NCBI RefSeq assembly: GCF_900108945.1
Contig: NZ_FNYE01000056.1
Location: 1-40,072 of the forward strand
Direction: 5' to 3'
DNA from: Paraburkholderia diazotrophica
GTDB taxonomy: Bacteria; Pseudomonadota; Gammaproteobacteria; Burkholderiales; Burkholderiaceae
DNA: 40,072 nucleotides
Both the position numbers and the translations under genes were made by a program. Shown piece by piece: positions 1-9,296 of this stretch. The notes below the pieces were generated by a model. The model was not told the origin of the DNA. It did no database searches and worked only from the letters and a program-made list of their open reading frames with translations. Within the stretch, counting starts at the first letter, position 1; the number at the start of each line of letters is the position of its first letter.

Positions 1-847
1 CGAACGGCGACTTGAAGTTGAACTGGTTCCAGCCCTTCATCACGTCAGCCGGGCTCACCGCGCCGATGTACGCGATCTGCAGCAGCACGTAGATCACCAG
101 CGCCAGCAGGATCGAGCCGATCACCGCGAACGGCACGCTCTTCGCCGGATTGCGCGCCTCGCCCGCCAGGTTGACGGGACTCTGGAAGCCGTTGAACGCG
201 AACACGATGCCGCTCGTCGCCACGGCCGTCAGCACCGCCGACCAGCCGTACGGCGCAAACGTGCCTGTGCCGCCCAACCCGTCGCCGAGGTTTTCCTTGT
301 GAAAGCCGCTCATCATCAGGCCCAGAATCGTCAGGCCCGGAATGATGAACTTGAAGATCGTGATCGCCGTGTTGGCGCGCGCAAAGACCTTCACGCCCCA
401 GTAGTTCAGCATGAAATAGATGATCACCAGCACCGCCGAGAGCAGCAGCCCCGGCGCCGTCAGTTCGCCGTTCACGAACAGGTTGTGCGCCCACTCGTAC
501 GGCCACGTGCTCATGTACTGGATGGAGGCCTCGGCCTCGATCGGAATCACCGACACGATCGCGATCCAGTTGGCCCACGCGCTGATGAAACCCACCAGTG
601 CGCCGTGCGAATAGCGCGCGTAGCGCACCATGCCGCCCGACTCGGGGAACATCGACCCCAGCTCGGCATACGTCAGCGCGATCGCGAGAATCACCACTGC
701 GCCGATCACCCACGCGCAGATCGCGGCAGGACCTGCAATCTTGGCCGCCTTCCAGGCGCCGAACAGCCAGCCCGATCCGATGATCGAGCCGAGCCCCGTC
801 AGCATCAGCGCAAATGGGCCGATGTGCCGTTGAATAGAGCTATTCAA
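1..847 (-). CDS. APC-superfamily amino acid permease (3' end missing)
   Basis: Inner-membrane secondary transporter of the amino acid/polyamine/organocation superfamily. About 282 N-terminal residues are visible and the gene runs off the left edge. After a short polar N-terminus comes the first membrane helix with the APC-type GSIIGSGWLFG turn, then a series of hydrophobic segments. A conserved FAFNGFQSPVNLAGEARNP stretch corresponds to the region around TM6 and the following loop. No ATG fits: the nearest upstream ATG in another frame stops after six codons. A TTG at 847 is preceded by GAGGAAG at good spacing and gives the whole conserved N-terminus, so TTG is taken as the start. Substrate cannot be assigned; an amino acid is the family expectation. 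The gene is read leftwards and no partner gene is visible. Confidence 0.9.
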   Translation of the reverse strand, partial: MNSSIQRHIGPFALMLTGLGSIIGSGWLFGAWKAAKIAGPAAICAWVIGAVVILAIALTYAELGSMFPESGGMVRYARYSHGALVGFISAWANWIAIVSVIPIEAEASIQYMSTWPYEWAHNLFVNGELTAPGLLLSAVLVIIYFMLNYWGVKVFARANTAITIFKFIIPGLTILGLMMSGFHKENLGDGLGGTGTFAPYGWSAVLTAVATSGIVFAFNGFQSPVNLAGEARNPAKSVPFAVIGSILLALVIYVLLQIAYIGAVSPADVMKGWNQFNFKSPF

Positions 848-1302
848 TTGTCTTCCTCATATCTCAGATGCACGGAACCGCCAGGTCGCTTCATCCTGAC
901 GCTGAATATTCCGGCTTTCCTTGTAATTCGATAGCGAAGCGCGACAACTGTCGCAATGTGCGCCGCGAGACGTGTTGTCGATAGCGCGCATGCCATCGAG
1001 CGAGTGCCGGATGGTCCCCGGAATGACACTGCGCCGTCCAATGCAAATTGCGCATGAGGGTCATGTCGAATAGACATAACGCCGCGCGAACGCCGATGTG
1101 ACGGGGCGTAGCGGCCGGCGTCCGAGATCTGCAACGGGAAGACAGGCACGGCATCTACACGCGATTGCATGCGTGCTGGGTCGCGTTGCGGTTGCCGAAT
1201 GATTGGCGCGTCTTCACGCTATCGCTGACGATGCGCATTCACCTGCTATCAGCGAGCTTTCAATGAAGAAAGCATCGCGCTCGTTATCAGTGCGCACCCG
1301 CA
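848..1302. other. Intergenic region between permease and acyltransferase genes
   Basis: These 455 bases lie upstream of the permease and downstream of the acyltransferase, both on the minus strand. Open frames here have no plausible ribosome site or family resemblance. The only structure noted is the short dyad GCGACA-AC-TGTCGC at 941-954, about 95 bases before the permease start, which could be an operator. No clear promoter was identified. Confidence 0.4.
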
Positions 1303-2493
1303 TCAGGTGCGCCGCGAAGGGTAAAAGCGCCCATCGACGTGCGAGAGCAGCTTGCGCGACAGTTGCGTCGCACGGCCTTGGATCAGCCGGTCCGAGAGGC
1401 GCGAGAACCCATACGAGGCAGCGAGCGCGATCAGCACGGTCACGACGAAAAGCGCAATCGACATATCCCGATCTGTCTGCCTGAATATGTCCGCGAAGAA
1501 ATGAAATGTCGCGTACACGCAGATGAAGTGCCACAAATAAATGCCGTAGCTTTCCCGGCCTAACGCCGCTGCGCATCGACGCAATACGAACGCACCGCGC
1601 GATCTCATCAGGTCGCGTATCGCATCGCACTGCGAGGCTACGAACAACAAGAAAGCGACCGCGCTGCATGCGGCAAATACGGGCGCGAATTGATGCCCTT
1701 TTGCGAGCCATACGCCGAGCGCCGCCGTCGCCAGCGCAAAGCTCAGTGCGAGCGCGAAATAGAGCGACGCCGCGCGCCTGGTGACGTTCGACGTGCCCAT
1801 CAAATGCGAACGGAATCCATACCACGCCCACATCCCGACGATAAAGCACGGCCCTTGCACGGGCGGCCAGAAATAGCTGAACGAGTTGTTTCCGACGTGA
1901 CAGTCGAGTGTGCCGTGGCAATCGCCGATCGACATCGATGCAACGGAAAGCACCAGCAACACTAACGTCGCCAGCACGAGCCGCACGCGATTCATCGCCG
2001 CAAAGAACAGCAGCGGCGCGATCAGATAGAACAGCATCTCGACGCCGATCGACCATCCGCCAGGCACGACGTTGTTGATCGCCGTCGGCGACAGCGCGTG
2101 AAGAAACAGTATGTTGAGCAGAACATCGATGGGACCGTGCGAGCCGAGAACCCATGCGCGCTCGTACCCCGACTCCGTTGCGCCATAGCTGATCAGGCCA
2201 TAAACGGCAATCGCGACGTAATACAGCGGAGCGATGCGAAAGAAACGTTTGATATAGAAACGCAATGTGACGTGACGCGCATCCACGCAACGTGCGTGAT
2301 CGGTTTCGAGCGTCATGAAGATCGTGATCGCACTGATCACGAAGAACAGCTGCACGCCATATTGGCCCATGCGGGCCAGTAACGTCACGGCATGCGGCAG
2401 ATTCGGAAACTGAAACGACAGGTGTACGGCGACAACCCCGACGATCGCGAGCGCCCGACCGACGTCGAGCGCAGCAACGCGGCTTTTGTCCAT
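1303..2493 (-). CDS. Acyltransferase 3 family membrane protein (OafA/YrhL type)
   Basis: A 396-residue polytopic inner-membrane O-acyltransferase. Such proteins move acetyl or other acyl groups from the cytoplasm to a sugar, often O-antigen, exopolysaccharide or a secreted glycan. The N-terminus shows the family signature in the first helix: an R..ALDVGRALA segment followed by a VHLSF histidine motif. About ten hydrophobic helices follow, with a YIKRFFRIAPLYY motif after helix 2, typical of acyltransferase 3. The ATG at 2493 has GGAGG seven bases upstream. A TTG two codons earlier almost touches that site and is rejected. There is no glycan-synthesis cluster nearby, so the acceptor is unknown. 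Confidence 0.9.
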   Translation of the reverse strand: MDKSRVAALDVGRALAIVGVVAVHLSFQFPNLPHAVTLLARMGQYGVQLFFVISAITIFMTLETDHARCVDARHVTLRFYIKRFFRIAPLYYVAIAVYGLISYGATESGYERAWVLGSHGPIDVLLNILFLHALSPTAINNVVPGGWSIGVEMLFYLIAPLLFFAAMNRVRLVLATLVLLVLSVASMSIGDCHGTLDCHVGNNSFSYFWPPVQGPCFIVGMWAWYGFRSHLMGTSNVTRRAASLYFALALSFALATAALGVWLAKGHQFAPVFAACSAVAFLLFVASQCDAIRDLMRSRGAFVLRRCAAALGRESYGIYLWHFICVYATFHFFADIFRQTDRDMSIALFVVTVLIALAASYGFSRLSDRLIQGRATQLSRKLLSHVDGRFYPSRRT

Positions 2494-2643
2494 CTGCAAG
2501 CCTCCTCGCGCTTTGACTGTGAATTACGCCCACTAAAGGGCCGCGAGGTTCGTCGACAAAATATCTTCGGCGGAAGTTCCTGTTTTTTGTTTCGCTGTTT
2601 TTTGTTTAGCGACTGAGAGCACCCGCAGTCGCTCACGAATTGA

Positions 2644-4557
2644 TCAGGCCGCCGCTGGCTGCTCCGCGAGATGCAGCGCGTCCCGGTTTGCCTTGTGTTC
2701 GTCGATCAGGCGATAAACCGTTTCACCCGGCACCGTCTCCGATTCGAGCAATTGGTCTGCAATCGCGCGCAGCACCGGCTCGTTGTCGCGCAGCAGCGCA
2801 TAGCAGGCTTCGTTCAGGTCCTTGAGCAAAATGTTCGCGTGTTCGATCGCGTTCTTCATCTGCAAACCCGCGTATTGCGCAGGCAGCGCTGCGAGACTGA
2901 ACAGATTGCCATCTGCGTTGAAGCCGAATTTCGACACCATGTCCAGACTGATGCGCGACGCTTCCTGCAAGTCCTGCGCCGCGCCACTCGATGCCTCCGA
3001 GAACATCAGCAATTCCGCATTGCGGCCGCCCAATAGCACCTGAATTTCGTTGCGCATTTCGGTCTCGCGATACAGATGCTTGTCCTGCGCCTTCGTGATC
3101 AACGCGACGCCAAGCGCACCGCCCCGCGGCAAGATCGTGACCTCTTCGAGCACACCCGTGCCGAGCAGCGCGGCAACCAGTCCATGGCCGGCCTCGTGCA
3201 CAGCGATACGGGTACGCTCGTCTTCCGTGAGTGCGCGCTCCGCGCCATTCACATCGCCGATACGCGCAATCTTGATCGCCTCCACAAAATGCTTTGATGC
3301 GATCACGTCATCGCCTGCCTTGCGCGCGACGAGTCCCGCCTGATTGACGACCATCGCGAGCGTCGCGGGCGAAAGTCCCGTGGTCAATCGCGCGAGCTGG
3401 TTGAAGTCGATGTCGTCGGATTTCGATTTCAGCTTCTCGGCATAGAAACGAATGATGTCCGCACGATCTTCGAGATCGGGCAAACGCACCTGCACCGTGC
3501 GATCGAAACGGCCTGGACGACGCAACGCCTCGTCGAGATTGTCCGGGTGATTCGTCGCCGCGACGATGATGACGCCTTCATTCGATTCGAAGCCGTCCAT
3601 CTCCGCGAGCAACTGGTTGATGATGCGATTGCTCTCCGCTTCGACAGAGCCACCGCCCGTGTCCGTGCGTTTGGCGAGGCCGTCCGCTTCGTCGATGAAG
3701 ATGACAGTCGGCGTATTCTTGCGCGCAAGCTCGAACAGGTGCTTGACCTTCTGAATGCCGACGCCGTAGTACTTCGCGCTGAAATAGCTGCCCGTGATCG
3801 AGATGAAATTAGCGCCGCACTCGCCCGCGAGCGCCTGCGCGAGCCGGGTCTTGCCGACGCCGGGGCCGCCCGTCATCAGAATGCCGCACGGCGCGCGCAC
3901 GCCCATGCCGGTGAACTGCTTCGGGTTCGTCAGATAGGCTTGAATGTCGGCCAGTGCAGCCTTTGCTTCGCCCGCGCCGATCACGTCGTCGAAGGACAGT
4001 GCGGGCGTCTTTTCGAGCAGCCGCGCACCGCTCGTCATTTCGCGGCGCATGAACCACGCAAGCCCGCCGATCAGCAACAGCGGCAACAGCAGGCTGATTA
4101 CGTCGCGCGTCTTGTCGAATGCATCCGCCCAACGCGCGGAGCCCGTATGAACATTCGCATCGGGCAGCCATACGAGTTGATACGGAGCACGCGCGTCCGC
4201 CTTCATTTCGCCGAGCAGCAGCGCATTCGAAAAGGCCGCGTTGTGATCGGTGACGTAGTACTTCGCTCCGTCGCCCGTCGACACGAGGATCGCATTCGGA
4301 CTCACGCCGATGGCCGTCACGTTGTGATCGCGAATGTCGCGCAGCATTTCGGACGCGTCTCTTTCTTGATGGGTCCATGGCGACGTGTCTTTGCGCATTT
4401 CGCTCGCAACGCCTCCGAGCACCGGCGACGCCATCGCATTGCGCTGTTCGTGGCGTAGATGCAAAAACGTGACAAGCGCCGCGAAGGCAGTCGCGATCGC
4501 GCCAAGCATCACATAGCGGCCATAACGGGACCAGAACGTATTCTTTGCCGGTTTCAT
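2644..4557 (-). CDS. ftsH: FtsH-type membrane AAA+ zinc metalloprotease (paralogue)
   Basis: A 637-residue ATP-dependent inner-membrane protease with the full FtsH layout. TM1 is at about 15-34, a periplasmic domain follows to about 150, and TM2 is at about 152-169. The AAA+ domain has Walker A GGPGVGKT (230-237), Walker B VIFIDEAD (285-292) and the LRRPGRFD arginine-finger region (345-352). The peptidase domain has HEAGH (454-458) and Asp529 as probable third zinc ligand. Length matches FtsH. The pore loop reads AKYYGVG, where housekeeping FtsH usually has MFVGVG, and the C-terminus lacks a long tail. It stands alone, without the ftsJ/folP/glmM neighbours of housekeeping ftsH, so it is probably a specialised second copy. 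The ATG at 4557 gives a normal FtsH start and has AGGAA upstream; a longer N-terminal extension is unlikely. Confidence 0.9.
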   Translation of the reverse strand: MKPAKNTFWSRYGRYVMLGAIATAFAALVTFLHLRHEQRNAMASPVLGGVASEMRKDTSPWTHQERDASEMLRDIRDHNVTAIGVSPNAILVSTGDGAKYYVTDHNAAFSNALLLGEMKADARAPYQLVWLPDANVHTGSARWADAFDKTRDVISLLLPLLLIGGLAWFMRREMTSGARLLEKTPALSFDDVIGAGEAKAALADIQAYLTNPKQFTGMGVRAPCGILMTGGPGVGKTRLAQALAGECGANFISITGSYFSAKYYGVGIQKVKHLFELARKNTPTVIFIDEADGLAKRTDTGGGSVEAESNRIINQLLAEMDGFESNEGVIIVAATNHPDNLDEALRRPGRFDRTVQVRLPDLEDRADIIRFYAEKLKSKSDDIDFNQLARLTTGLSPATLAMVVNQAGLVARKAGDDVIASKHFVEAIKIARIGDVNGAERALTEDERTRIAVHEAGHGLVAALLGTGVLEEVTILPRGGALGVALITKAQDKHLYRETEMRNEIQVLLGGRNAELLMFSEASSGAAQDLQEASRISLDMVSKFGFNADGNLFSLAALPAQYAGLQMKNAIEHANILLKDLNEACYALLRDNEPVLRAIADQLLESETVPGETVYRLIDEHKANRDALHLAEQPAAA

Positions 4558-4767
4558 CAGTTGATTCCTAAAACGGGCCAAATCGTGGCCTTCACGGATG
4601 AACGTGAAAAAACAGTAGGAGCGCACCGCACGCGATGCGCGCAACGAGGCTGGGTGGAATTGGCCGGGCTACTGCAGAGCCGCGAGCGAGGAAGGGACCA
4701 GCTCTTTAGTGCAATGGCGGTCGGTAAAAAAGAAACGTCCCTTTTTCAACGACCGTGTACAGCTAGC

Positions 4768-4795
4768 ATTATGCCCAGGCCAGCGTCATTTCCAA
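4768..4795 (-). promoter_or_regulatory. Possible sigma70 promoter of the FtsH-like gene
   Basis: On the minus strand TTGGAA (4790-4795) is followed 16 bases later by CATAAT (4768-4773), about 210 bases before the ATG. Both boxes are near consensus. A heat-shock promoter was considered, but no clean CCCCAT-type -10 box is present. Confidence 0.4.
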
Positions 4796-5395
4796 AACGG
4801 TAGAAAAGGGCTTATTTCAGGGTTGATTCAGTTATTTGCCTGTTTTCGATTGGTGCTGTAGGTCTGCTGGCGTGATGGAGATGTGCGTGCAGCTGCGCTT
4901 GCGCGAGTTGATGCACTCCCATCAGTTCTTGCCGCGCATGGTGAAGTGGACGTATCCGTTGTGTCAGCGCCGACACTGCCCGACCCGAGCAGCAATGTCT
5001 GCAAATTGATCGGCCAATGAAAAGCGTGCAGATTGTCGCGCCCGCTTTCTTCAGACGCATCGCACGAGTCATGAAGCGGGAGGTCAGCTCGTAATCAACG
5101 ATATCGAAGCTGCCCGCCTCGCGGCGCTTGCGGGCGCAGGCGGCGCTGCATTGCCTTTTCATTGCGTCGTCGCCGACGAGACTCGCAATCGAAGGCTTAT
5201 TCGGTTATTCGCTGATTCGCAACTTCAAAACACCAGCGTATTTGCCGTCTATTCATGCAGACATCATGTCGGCGCAAAGATCAAAACCTTTAACGATTTT
5301 TCGACGTCGCACCTTAGACAAATGCTCGACGGCATTCTTCCTGACGAGCACACGCATGAGATGCCTGGCCATCTTATGCGCGCAGTGGAGAACGT
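4796..5395. other. Gene-poor stretch between ftsH-like gene and small anchored protein
   Basis: This 600-base stretch has several short open frames on both strands. None has a recognisable product, a good ribosome site or the GC-rich third positions of neighbouring genes. The longest are a Cys- and His-rich minus-strand frame (4812-5162) and a plus-strand frame (5151-5399) whose TGA overlaps the next start in ATGATG. The second frame uses rare codons such as AGA and CTT. Either could be decayed sequence. Base composition is visibly more AT-rich than in flanking genes. Confidence 0.4.
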
Positions 5396-5398
5396 ATG

Positions 5399-5725
5399 AT
5401 GCATACGATCAGCTTCCCTCACTTTCGGGCAGGTTATGCCATTGCGGCTTGCAGTGTCGCGCTTGCCGCGACGTGCGCGTATCAGGCGCCTGGTCTGATG
5501 CAGGCGATTCTCGTCGTCGGAGCGAGTGCCCAATTGCCGCTCGAACGTCTTGCCGCTGAAGCGGCATCACCTGCGCCCGTCCCGACGGCAGTCGCTCCGG
5601 AACGCGAGCGCGCGCAGACGCAGAAACCCGACGGATATGGCCGGGCTGCCGCGCGCAGGCGTGGCGAACATCATGACATTCACGGCTATGAACGCAGTAT
5701 GAGCGACTATAAGTACTGGACGTAA
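5399..5725 (+). CDS. Small protein with N-terminal membrane anchor, function unknown
   Basis: About 108 residues. A hydrophobic segment near residues 12-35 looks like an uncleaved signal-anchor or a signal peptide with an Ala-rich end. It is followed by an Ala/Pro-rich linker and a basic, Tyr/His-containing tail (HHDIHGYERSMSDYKYW). Two ATGs occur in tandem (5396 and 5399). GTGGAG upstream is better spaced for the second. It matches no family known to me. It faces the PilZ gene convergently, with 175 bases between them. The organised anchor-linker-tail layout suggests it is real, but homologues would be needed to be sure. Confidence 0.5.
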   Translation: MHTISFPHFRAGYAIAACSVALAATCAYQAPGLMQAILVVGASAQLPLERLAAEAASPAPVPTAVAPERERAQTQKPDGYGRAAARRRGEHHDIHGYERSMSDYKYWT

Positions 5726-5900
5726 GCGCACTGCGCATTCCGTATTCGTCACGTCGCCCATACATAAAGAGAATAGCGGCGAATAGAATTCTTTATCCGC
5801 CGCACGACGAGCATCTCTCAGAGCCGATTCGCATTCTTCAGCACAGACGCCAGTATCCTTCTGCCTTTTTCCCGTACTGCCAGTTCGGTCCTGTCGCCGC

Positions 5901-6824
5901 TTACGCGAACCGTCCCTCTCCCGCTGCGGGATGTTCGCGCGCGACGGCCCCCGTCAGTACATCCAGCACGAAGTCGCTCACGAGCGCGCGCACTTCTCCC
6001 GACGTATTGCCGAACTCCGCGCCGATCAAGGTTTCGCCGCCCTTCGTGCGCCGGTTGCGCGCAATGCAGTTCAATGGCGCCGTGCGTACGCGACCCGCGC
6101 GCGCGAGCGGCAGCGTGAGCTTGAAGTGCTCGCCGGGTGCGGGCGAGTTCGCGTTCACGAGCAGGCCCACACCTGTCGAGCTGAGATCGACCGCGCGCAC
6201 TTCCGTGCCCGCCATCGGCCGGTCGTTTCTCGACAGACGCGCAGTAACGTCGATGCCCACGCGAACATTCCGGCGCAGCGTGCGCGAGCGGACCTCTGCG
6301 GGATAGCGCAAATAGAGCACTTCGAACGGCATCGTGTGTCGGCCGATGACTTCCGACTGGAACGAGTAGCAGTAACGCCCCGCGATGAACTGACCGTCGA
6401 TAGCTGCGCCGGACATGAAAGCGGGATCGATGTCATTGCCAGTGACGAGAACACTGACCTTCTCCACCAAGCCAACGAACTGCGTACGCGCCGAAATTCC
6501 ACCGTCGTCTGCAAGCGTGACCACGAAATCCTCGGGCACGCACCCCGTCGTCGGAAAGCTTCCGATAAAGTCCTGCTCGTCGTGATTGCGGTGCGTGCGC
6601 GCGGCGGGCGTGGGCGCGTCGTCGTGCGCGGGCTTAACATCGTCGCAGTGCTCGCCGGGAAACGTGTGCCGGTACGCACCTAAAGCAAACAGCTTCTGGC
6701 ACTGCGCTTCGCTATGAACGACATGTCCCCGGCCTATCAGCAGCTTGCCATCCGCCGCGTAGACGGAGAACGGCAGCGGAACCCCGATCGTGACTTCCCG
6801 TTGCGACAGCGGCACCAACGGCAT
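5901..6824 (-). CDS. PilZ-domain protein, YcgR-like c-di-GMP receptor
   Basis: A 307-residue cytoplasmic protein with two parts. The region from about 95 to 175 resembles the YcgR N-terminal flagellar-brake fold and ends in LYLRYPAEVRS. The C-terminal PilZ domain (about 180-295) carries both c-di-GMP motifs: an RxxxR (Arg184 and Arg188, in LRRNVRV) and a (D/N)xSxxG (Asp213 to Gly218, DLSSTG). The first 90 residues (GVPLPFSVYAADGKLLIGRG) resemble a segment often found in PilZ or HD-GYP-associated proteins. Binding of c-di-GMP is therefore likely, with a role in motility or adhesion as family inference. The ATG at 6824 follows GAGGAGAAG; longer starts run into noncoding sequence. No flagellar genes are adjacent, so the target is unknown. 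Confidence 0.85.
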   Translation of the reverse strand: MPLVPLSQREVTIGVPLPFSVYAADGKLLIGRGHVVHSEAQCQKLFALGAYRHTFPGEHCDDVKPAHDDAPTPAARTHRNHDEQDFIGSFPTTGCVPEDFVVTLADDGGISARTQFVGLVEKVSVLVTGNDIDPAFMSGAAIDGQFIAGRYCYSFQSEVIGRHTMPFEVLYLRYPAEVRSRTLRRNVRVGIDVTARLSRNDRPMAGTEVRAVDLSSTGVGLLVNANSPAPGEHFKLTLPLARAGRVRTAPLNCIARNRRTKGGETLIGAEFGNTSGEVRALVSDFVLDVLTGAVAREHPAAGEGRFA

Positions 6825-7033
6825 GGCTGGTCTTCTCCTCTCGTGGTTTTGTTCGAATTGCGTCGCACTGCACTGAGTTGCCCATTCTCGAATGGCGTGC
6901 AGTTTGCAAGTATGCACGACGTCGAAGTTCACACCAACAGGGCAAACGTTTGTATCGGGCAAGTTTTTGCAGGCGCAAGCGCTTGCGTTAGATAGTCGGG
7001 TTGGCTATCTGCGTCCAACGCCTGCTGTGCCGC

Positions 7034-7480
7034 TCATTGCTGCGCAGCGGGAACCAGTCCGTAGGCCGACATGACGGCAAAGAGCTTCGCGCGATCAGGC
7101 GGACTACCTGCGTCGATCACCGCGCCGACATCGCGGAAGTACTGCGCCCCGATGTCCGGTGTAAGAACGATAAGCGCGCGTGCCGTTGCGGCGTGGGGGT
7201 TGCTGAACGCGTGCACCGATCCGCGCGGCGTGTGCATCCAGTCGCCAGGCGCGAGATCGCGCACGACGCCATCGACGGCATAACGGAGCGTCCCCTCCAG
7301 CACATAGACGCACTCTTCATTGTTCGTGTGACTATGCGGCGGCGGTACGCGCGAGCCAGGCGGCACCGTCAACTCGAACACGCCCATTCCACCCGTCGCG
7401 GTTCCGTCGATCAGATACCGGATCGTCAATCCGCCGATCGTGATCGGTTTGCTTGCAGCCGCCGTCGTCTTATCCGTCAT
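7034..7480 (-). CDS. Small cupin-domain protein
   Basis: A 148-residue single-domain cupin. Motif 1 is seen as PPPHSHTNNEECVYVLEG, matching the G(X)5HXH(X)3-4E(X)6G pattern, with two His and a Glu as metal ligands. The second motif region contains PGDWMHTPRGSVHAFSN, including a His. The domain probably binds Fe, Mn or Ni and may act as a dioxygenase, an isomerase or a sensor; the sequence does not say which. The ATG at 7480 has AAGGAG seven bases upstream. It is divergent from the VOC gene, with 275 bases between them. Confidence 0.85.
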   Translation of the reverse strand: MTDKTTAAASKPITIGGLTIRYLIDGTATGGMGVFELTVPPGSRVPPPHSHTNNEECVYVLEGTLRYAVDGVVRDLAPGDWMHTPRGSVHAFSNPHAATARALIVLTPDIGAQYFRDVGAVIDAGSPPDRAKLFAVMSAYGLVPAAQQ

Positions 7481-7755
7481 TCCCGGCTCCTTCTGCCGCG
7501 TATACGCGAGTGCCCGAGTATGATCAAGTGTAGATGAGGGGCACGCGGCCGCAATAGACGCGTATTCGAGCATGGCGGCGACGCGTTGGCATAATGAGCC
7601 GTGACGCGGCAATCGCCATACCATGCGTCAGCATAATGCCCGACCGCAAATCTCCGTTTCTTGCCGCTCAAGAATCTTTGCGAGTTCGCGTTCCTATAAT
7701 TGCATCGGCCGCGCCAAAAGTCGCGATCGTCCCGACTGCACAGGAAAACCAGAAA

Positions 7756-8181
7756 ATGACCACCCAACCGTTCACCGCCGGTATCGATCACGTCGGACTG
7801 ACCGTTCGCGATCTGAATGTGACGCGTGACTTCTTTATCAATTGCCTCGGCTGGACACAGGTCGGAGAAAAACCCGACTACCCTGCCGCCTTCGTATCGG
7901 ACGGCAAGATCATGGTGACGCTGTGGCAAGTCGCCGATTCCACCAACCGCATCGAATTCGACCGCAAGACGAATGTCGGGCTGCATCATCTGGCGTTTCG
8001 TGTTCGCAGTGAAGAGGAACTTGGCGCAGTGTTCGAGCGGGTGTCCCGATGGCCCGGCGTCAAGATCGATTTTGCGCCGGAGAACCTCGGCGCGGGACCC
8101 AAGCGGCACACGATGATCTACGAACCCGGCGGCATCCGGCTCGAATTCGATTTCGATCCGCGTATTCAGATAGATGCATGA
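7756..8181 (+). CDS. VOC (glyoxalase/extradiol dioxygenase fold) family protein
   Basis: A 141-residue member of the vicinal oxygen chelate superfamily. The first beta-alpha-beta unit begins IDHVGLTVRDLNVTRDFF with a metal-ligand His. The second unit contains LHHLAFRV and ends IRLEFDFDP with the usual Glu ligand. This His/His/Glu set fits a metal-dependent lyase, dioxygenase or resistance enzyme; the substrate is unknown. The ATG at 7756 follows AGGAAAACCAG. The frame is open further upstream, but that stretch does not look like protein. The downstream LysR gene is 167 bases away on the same strand and could be its regulator. Confidence 0.85.
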   Translation: MTTQPFTAGIDHVGLTVRDLNVTRDFFINCLGWTQVGEKPDYPAAFVSDGKIMVTLWQVADSTNRIEFDRKTNVGLHHLAFRVRSEEELGAVFERVSRWPGVKIDFAPENLGAGPKRHTMIYEPGGIRLEFDFDPRIQIDA

Positions 8182-8348
8182 AGCGGAAATAGCAGCCGCA
8201 TTCGCGTTCCATTCTTCAGCGAGACTGGCCGGTCCGTTAGCTATCTCTCGCAGTGATACCCGTATCAAAACAAACCGCGCGTTATCCCCGGAATCCATTG
8301 CTAGAGTAATGGCAGTGCTATGAAGCAGCAAATGGAACCGGGTGGGAC

Positions 8349-9296
8349 ATGGACCAGCTTTATATGTTGAGAGCATTCGTCGCGGCGGCGCAGCATCAGA
8401 GCTTCAGCAAGGCGGCCGCATCGCTCGGCGTCACGACGGGGTCCATTTCAAAGGCCATTGCAAAGCTCGAAGCATCGATCCAGACCCGCGTGCTTCATCG
8501 CACGACGCGATCCGTCACACTCACAGAAGAAGCGCAATCGTATTACGTAAGCTGCTGCCGCCTGCTAGAAGAACTCGACGAAGCCAATCGCCGCATCACT
8601 CGCGAGCGTGAAGTCGACAGCGGCAAGCTGCGCCTTGCCGTTCATCCGACACTGATCGGCGAGACATTCTCGCAGTTTCTGGCCGGCTATCGTGCGGTTG
8701 CGCCCAACGTCAATCTCGTCGTGTCGATACACGAAAGTGCCGTCAATCTCTACGACGGACAGTTCGACATGGCGATGCTTCCTCCGCATCAGGTCGAGCA
8801 GTCGGCCGTGATCCGGCGGACATTGTTCAGGTCATCACGGATGCTCGCAGCATCGCCCGATTACCTCGCCCGATACGGCACGCCTCGTTGCACTGCCGAT
8901 CTCACTGCGCACTTCCTGCTATTGCCTTCGCAGTCGCGGCAACAAAATTCGAACTACGTGCAGATGAGCGAAGACGGCGAGCCGGTGCAGGTGATTCCCG
9001 CGTCGTCGATGGATGGCAATGATGTACTGCTGCGCGCCGCGGCGCTTGCGGGCGCCGGCATCGCGGAGCTACCCGAAGCGATGGCGCGTGAAGATCTTGC
9101 GAAGGGCACGCTCATTGCCGTTCTGCCGGGCAGTTCTCTATCAGACAGCGAAGTTGAAATCTGCCTGTTCTACTCGCATCGAGAACTGCTTCCCGCGCGA
9201 TTCAGAACATTCGTCGACTATTGCACCGAGTTCTTTCGCCGCAATAGCGTCAGCCGGCGCACCAGGCTAGTCGATACTCACGCGCAAGCGGCCTAA
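8349..9296 (+). CDS. LysR-family transcriptional regulator
   Basis: 315 residues with the typical LysR layout: an N-terminal winged helix-turn-helix (MLRAFVAAAQHQSFSKAA, then LGVTTGSISKAIAKLE and TRVLHRTTRSVTLTE) and a two-lobed effector domain from about 95. The HRTTRSVTLTE form belongs to the CrgA/DsdC-like group common in Burkholderia. The ATG at 8349 follows GGTGGGA. The stop overlaps by four bases with the stop of the convergent LysR gene downstream. The likely target is the VOC gene just upstream or an unlinked gene; the sequence does not decide this. Confidence 0.9.
   Translation: MDQLYMLRAFVAAAQHQSFSKAAASLGVTTGSISKAIAKLEASIQTRVLHRTTRSVTLTEEAQSYYVSCCRLLEELDEANRRITREREVDSGKLRLAVHPTLIGETFSQFLAGYRAVAPNVNLVVSIHESAVNLYDGQFDMAMLPPHQVEQSAVIRRTLFRSSRMLAASPDYLARYGTPRCTADLTAHFLLLPSQSRQQNSNYVQMSEDGEPVQVIPASSMDGNDVLLRAAALAGAGIAELPEAMAREDLAKGTLIAVLPGSSLSDSEVEICLFYSHRELLPARFRTFVDYCTEFFRRNSVSRRTRLVDTHAQAA

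Noticed and set aside
844..1170. A 108-residue minus-strand frame ahead of the permease
   Set aside because: It has no plausible start signals and an Arg-rich, low-complexity product. It overlaps the permease TTG start and its ribosome site.
4645..4830. A heat-shock (sigma32) promoter for the FtsH-like gene
   Set aside because: A TTGGAA box is present, but the -10 region reads CATAAT rather than CCCCAT-type. A sigma70 reading fits better.
4812..5162. A 116-residue Cys/His-rich minus-strand frame
   Set aside because: No good ribosome site, no family, and unusual codon use. It is kept only as part of the gene-poor region.
5151..5399. An 82-residue plus-strand frame overlapping the next start by ATGATG
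   Set aside because: It uses rare codons, lacks a clear ribosome site, and the overlap may be chance.
7594..7755. N-terminal extension of the VOC protein
   Set aside because: The extra 54 residues have no counterpart in the VOC fold, and the ATG at 7756 has its own AGGAAA site.
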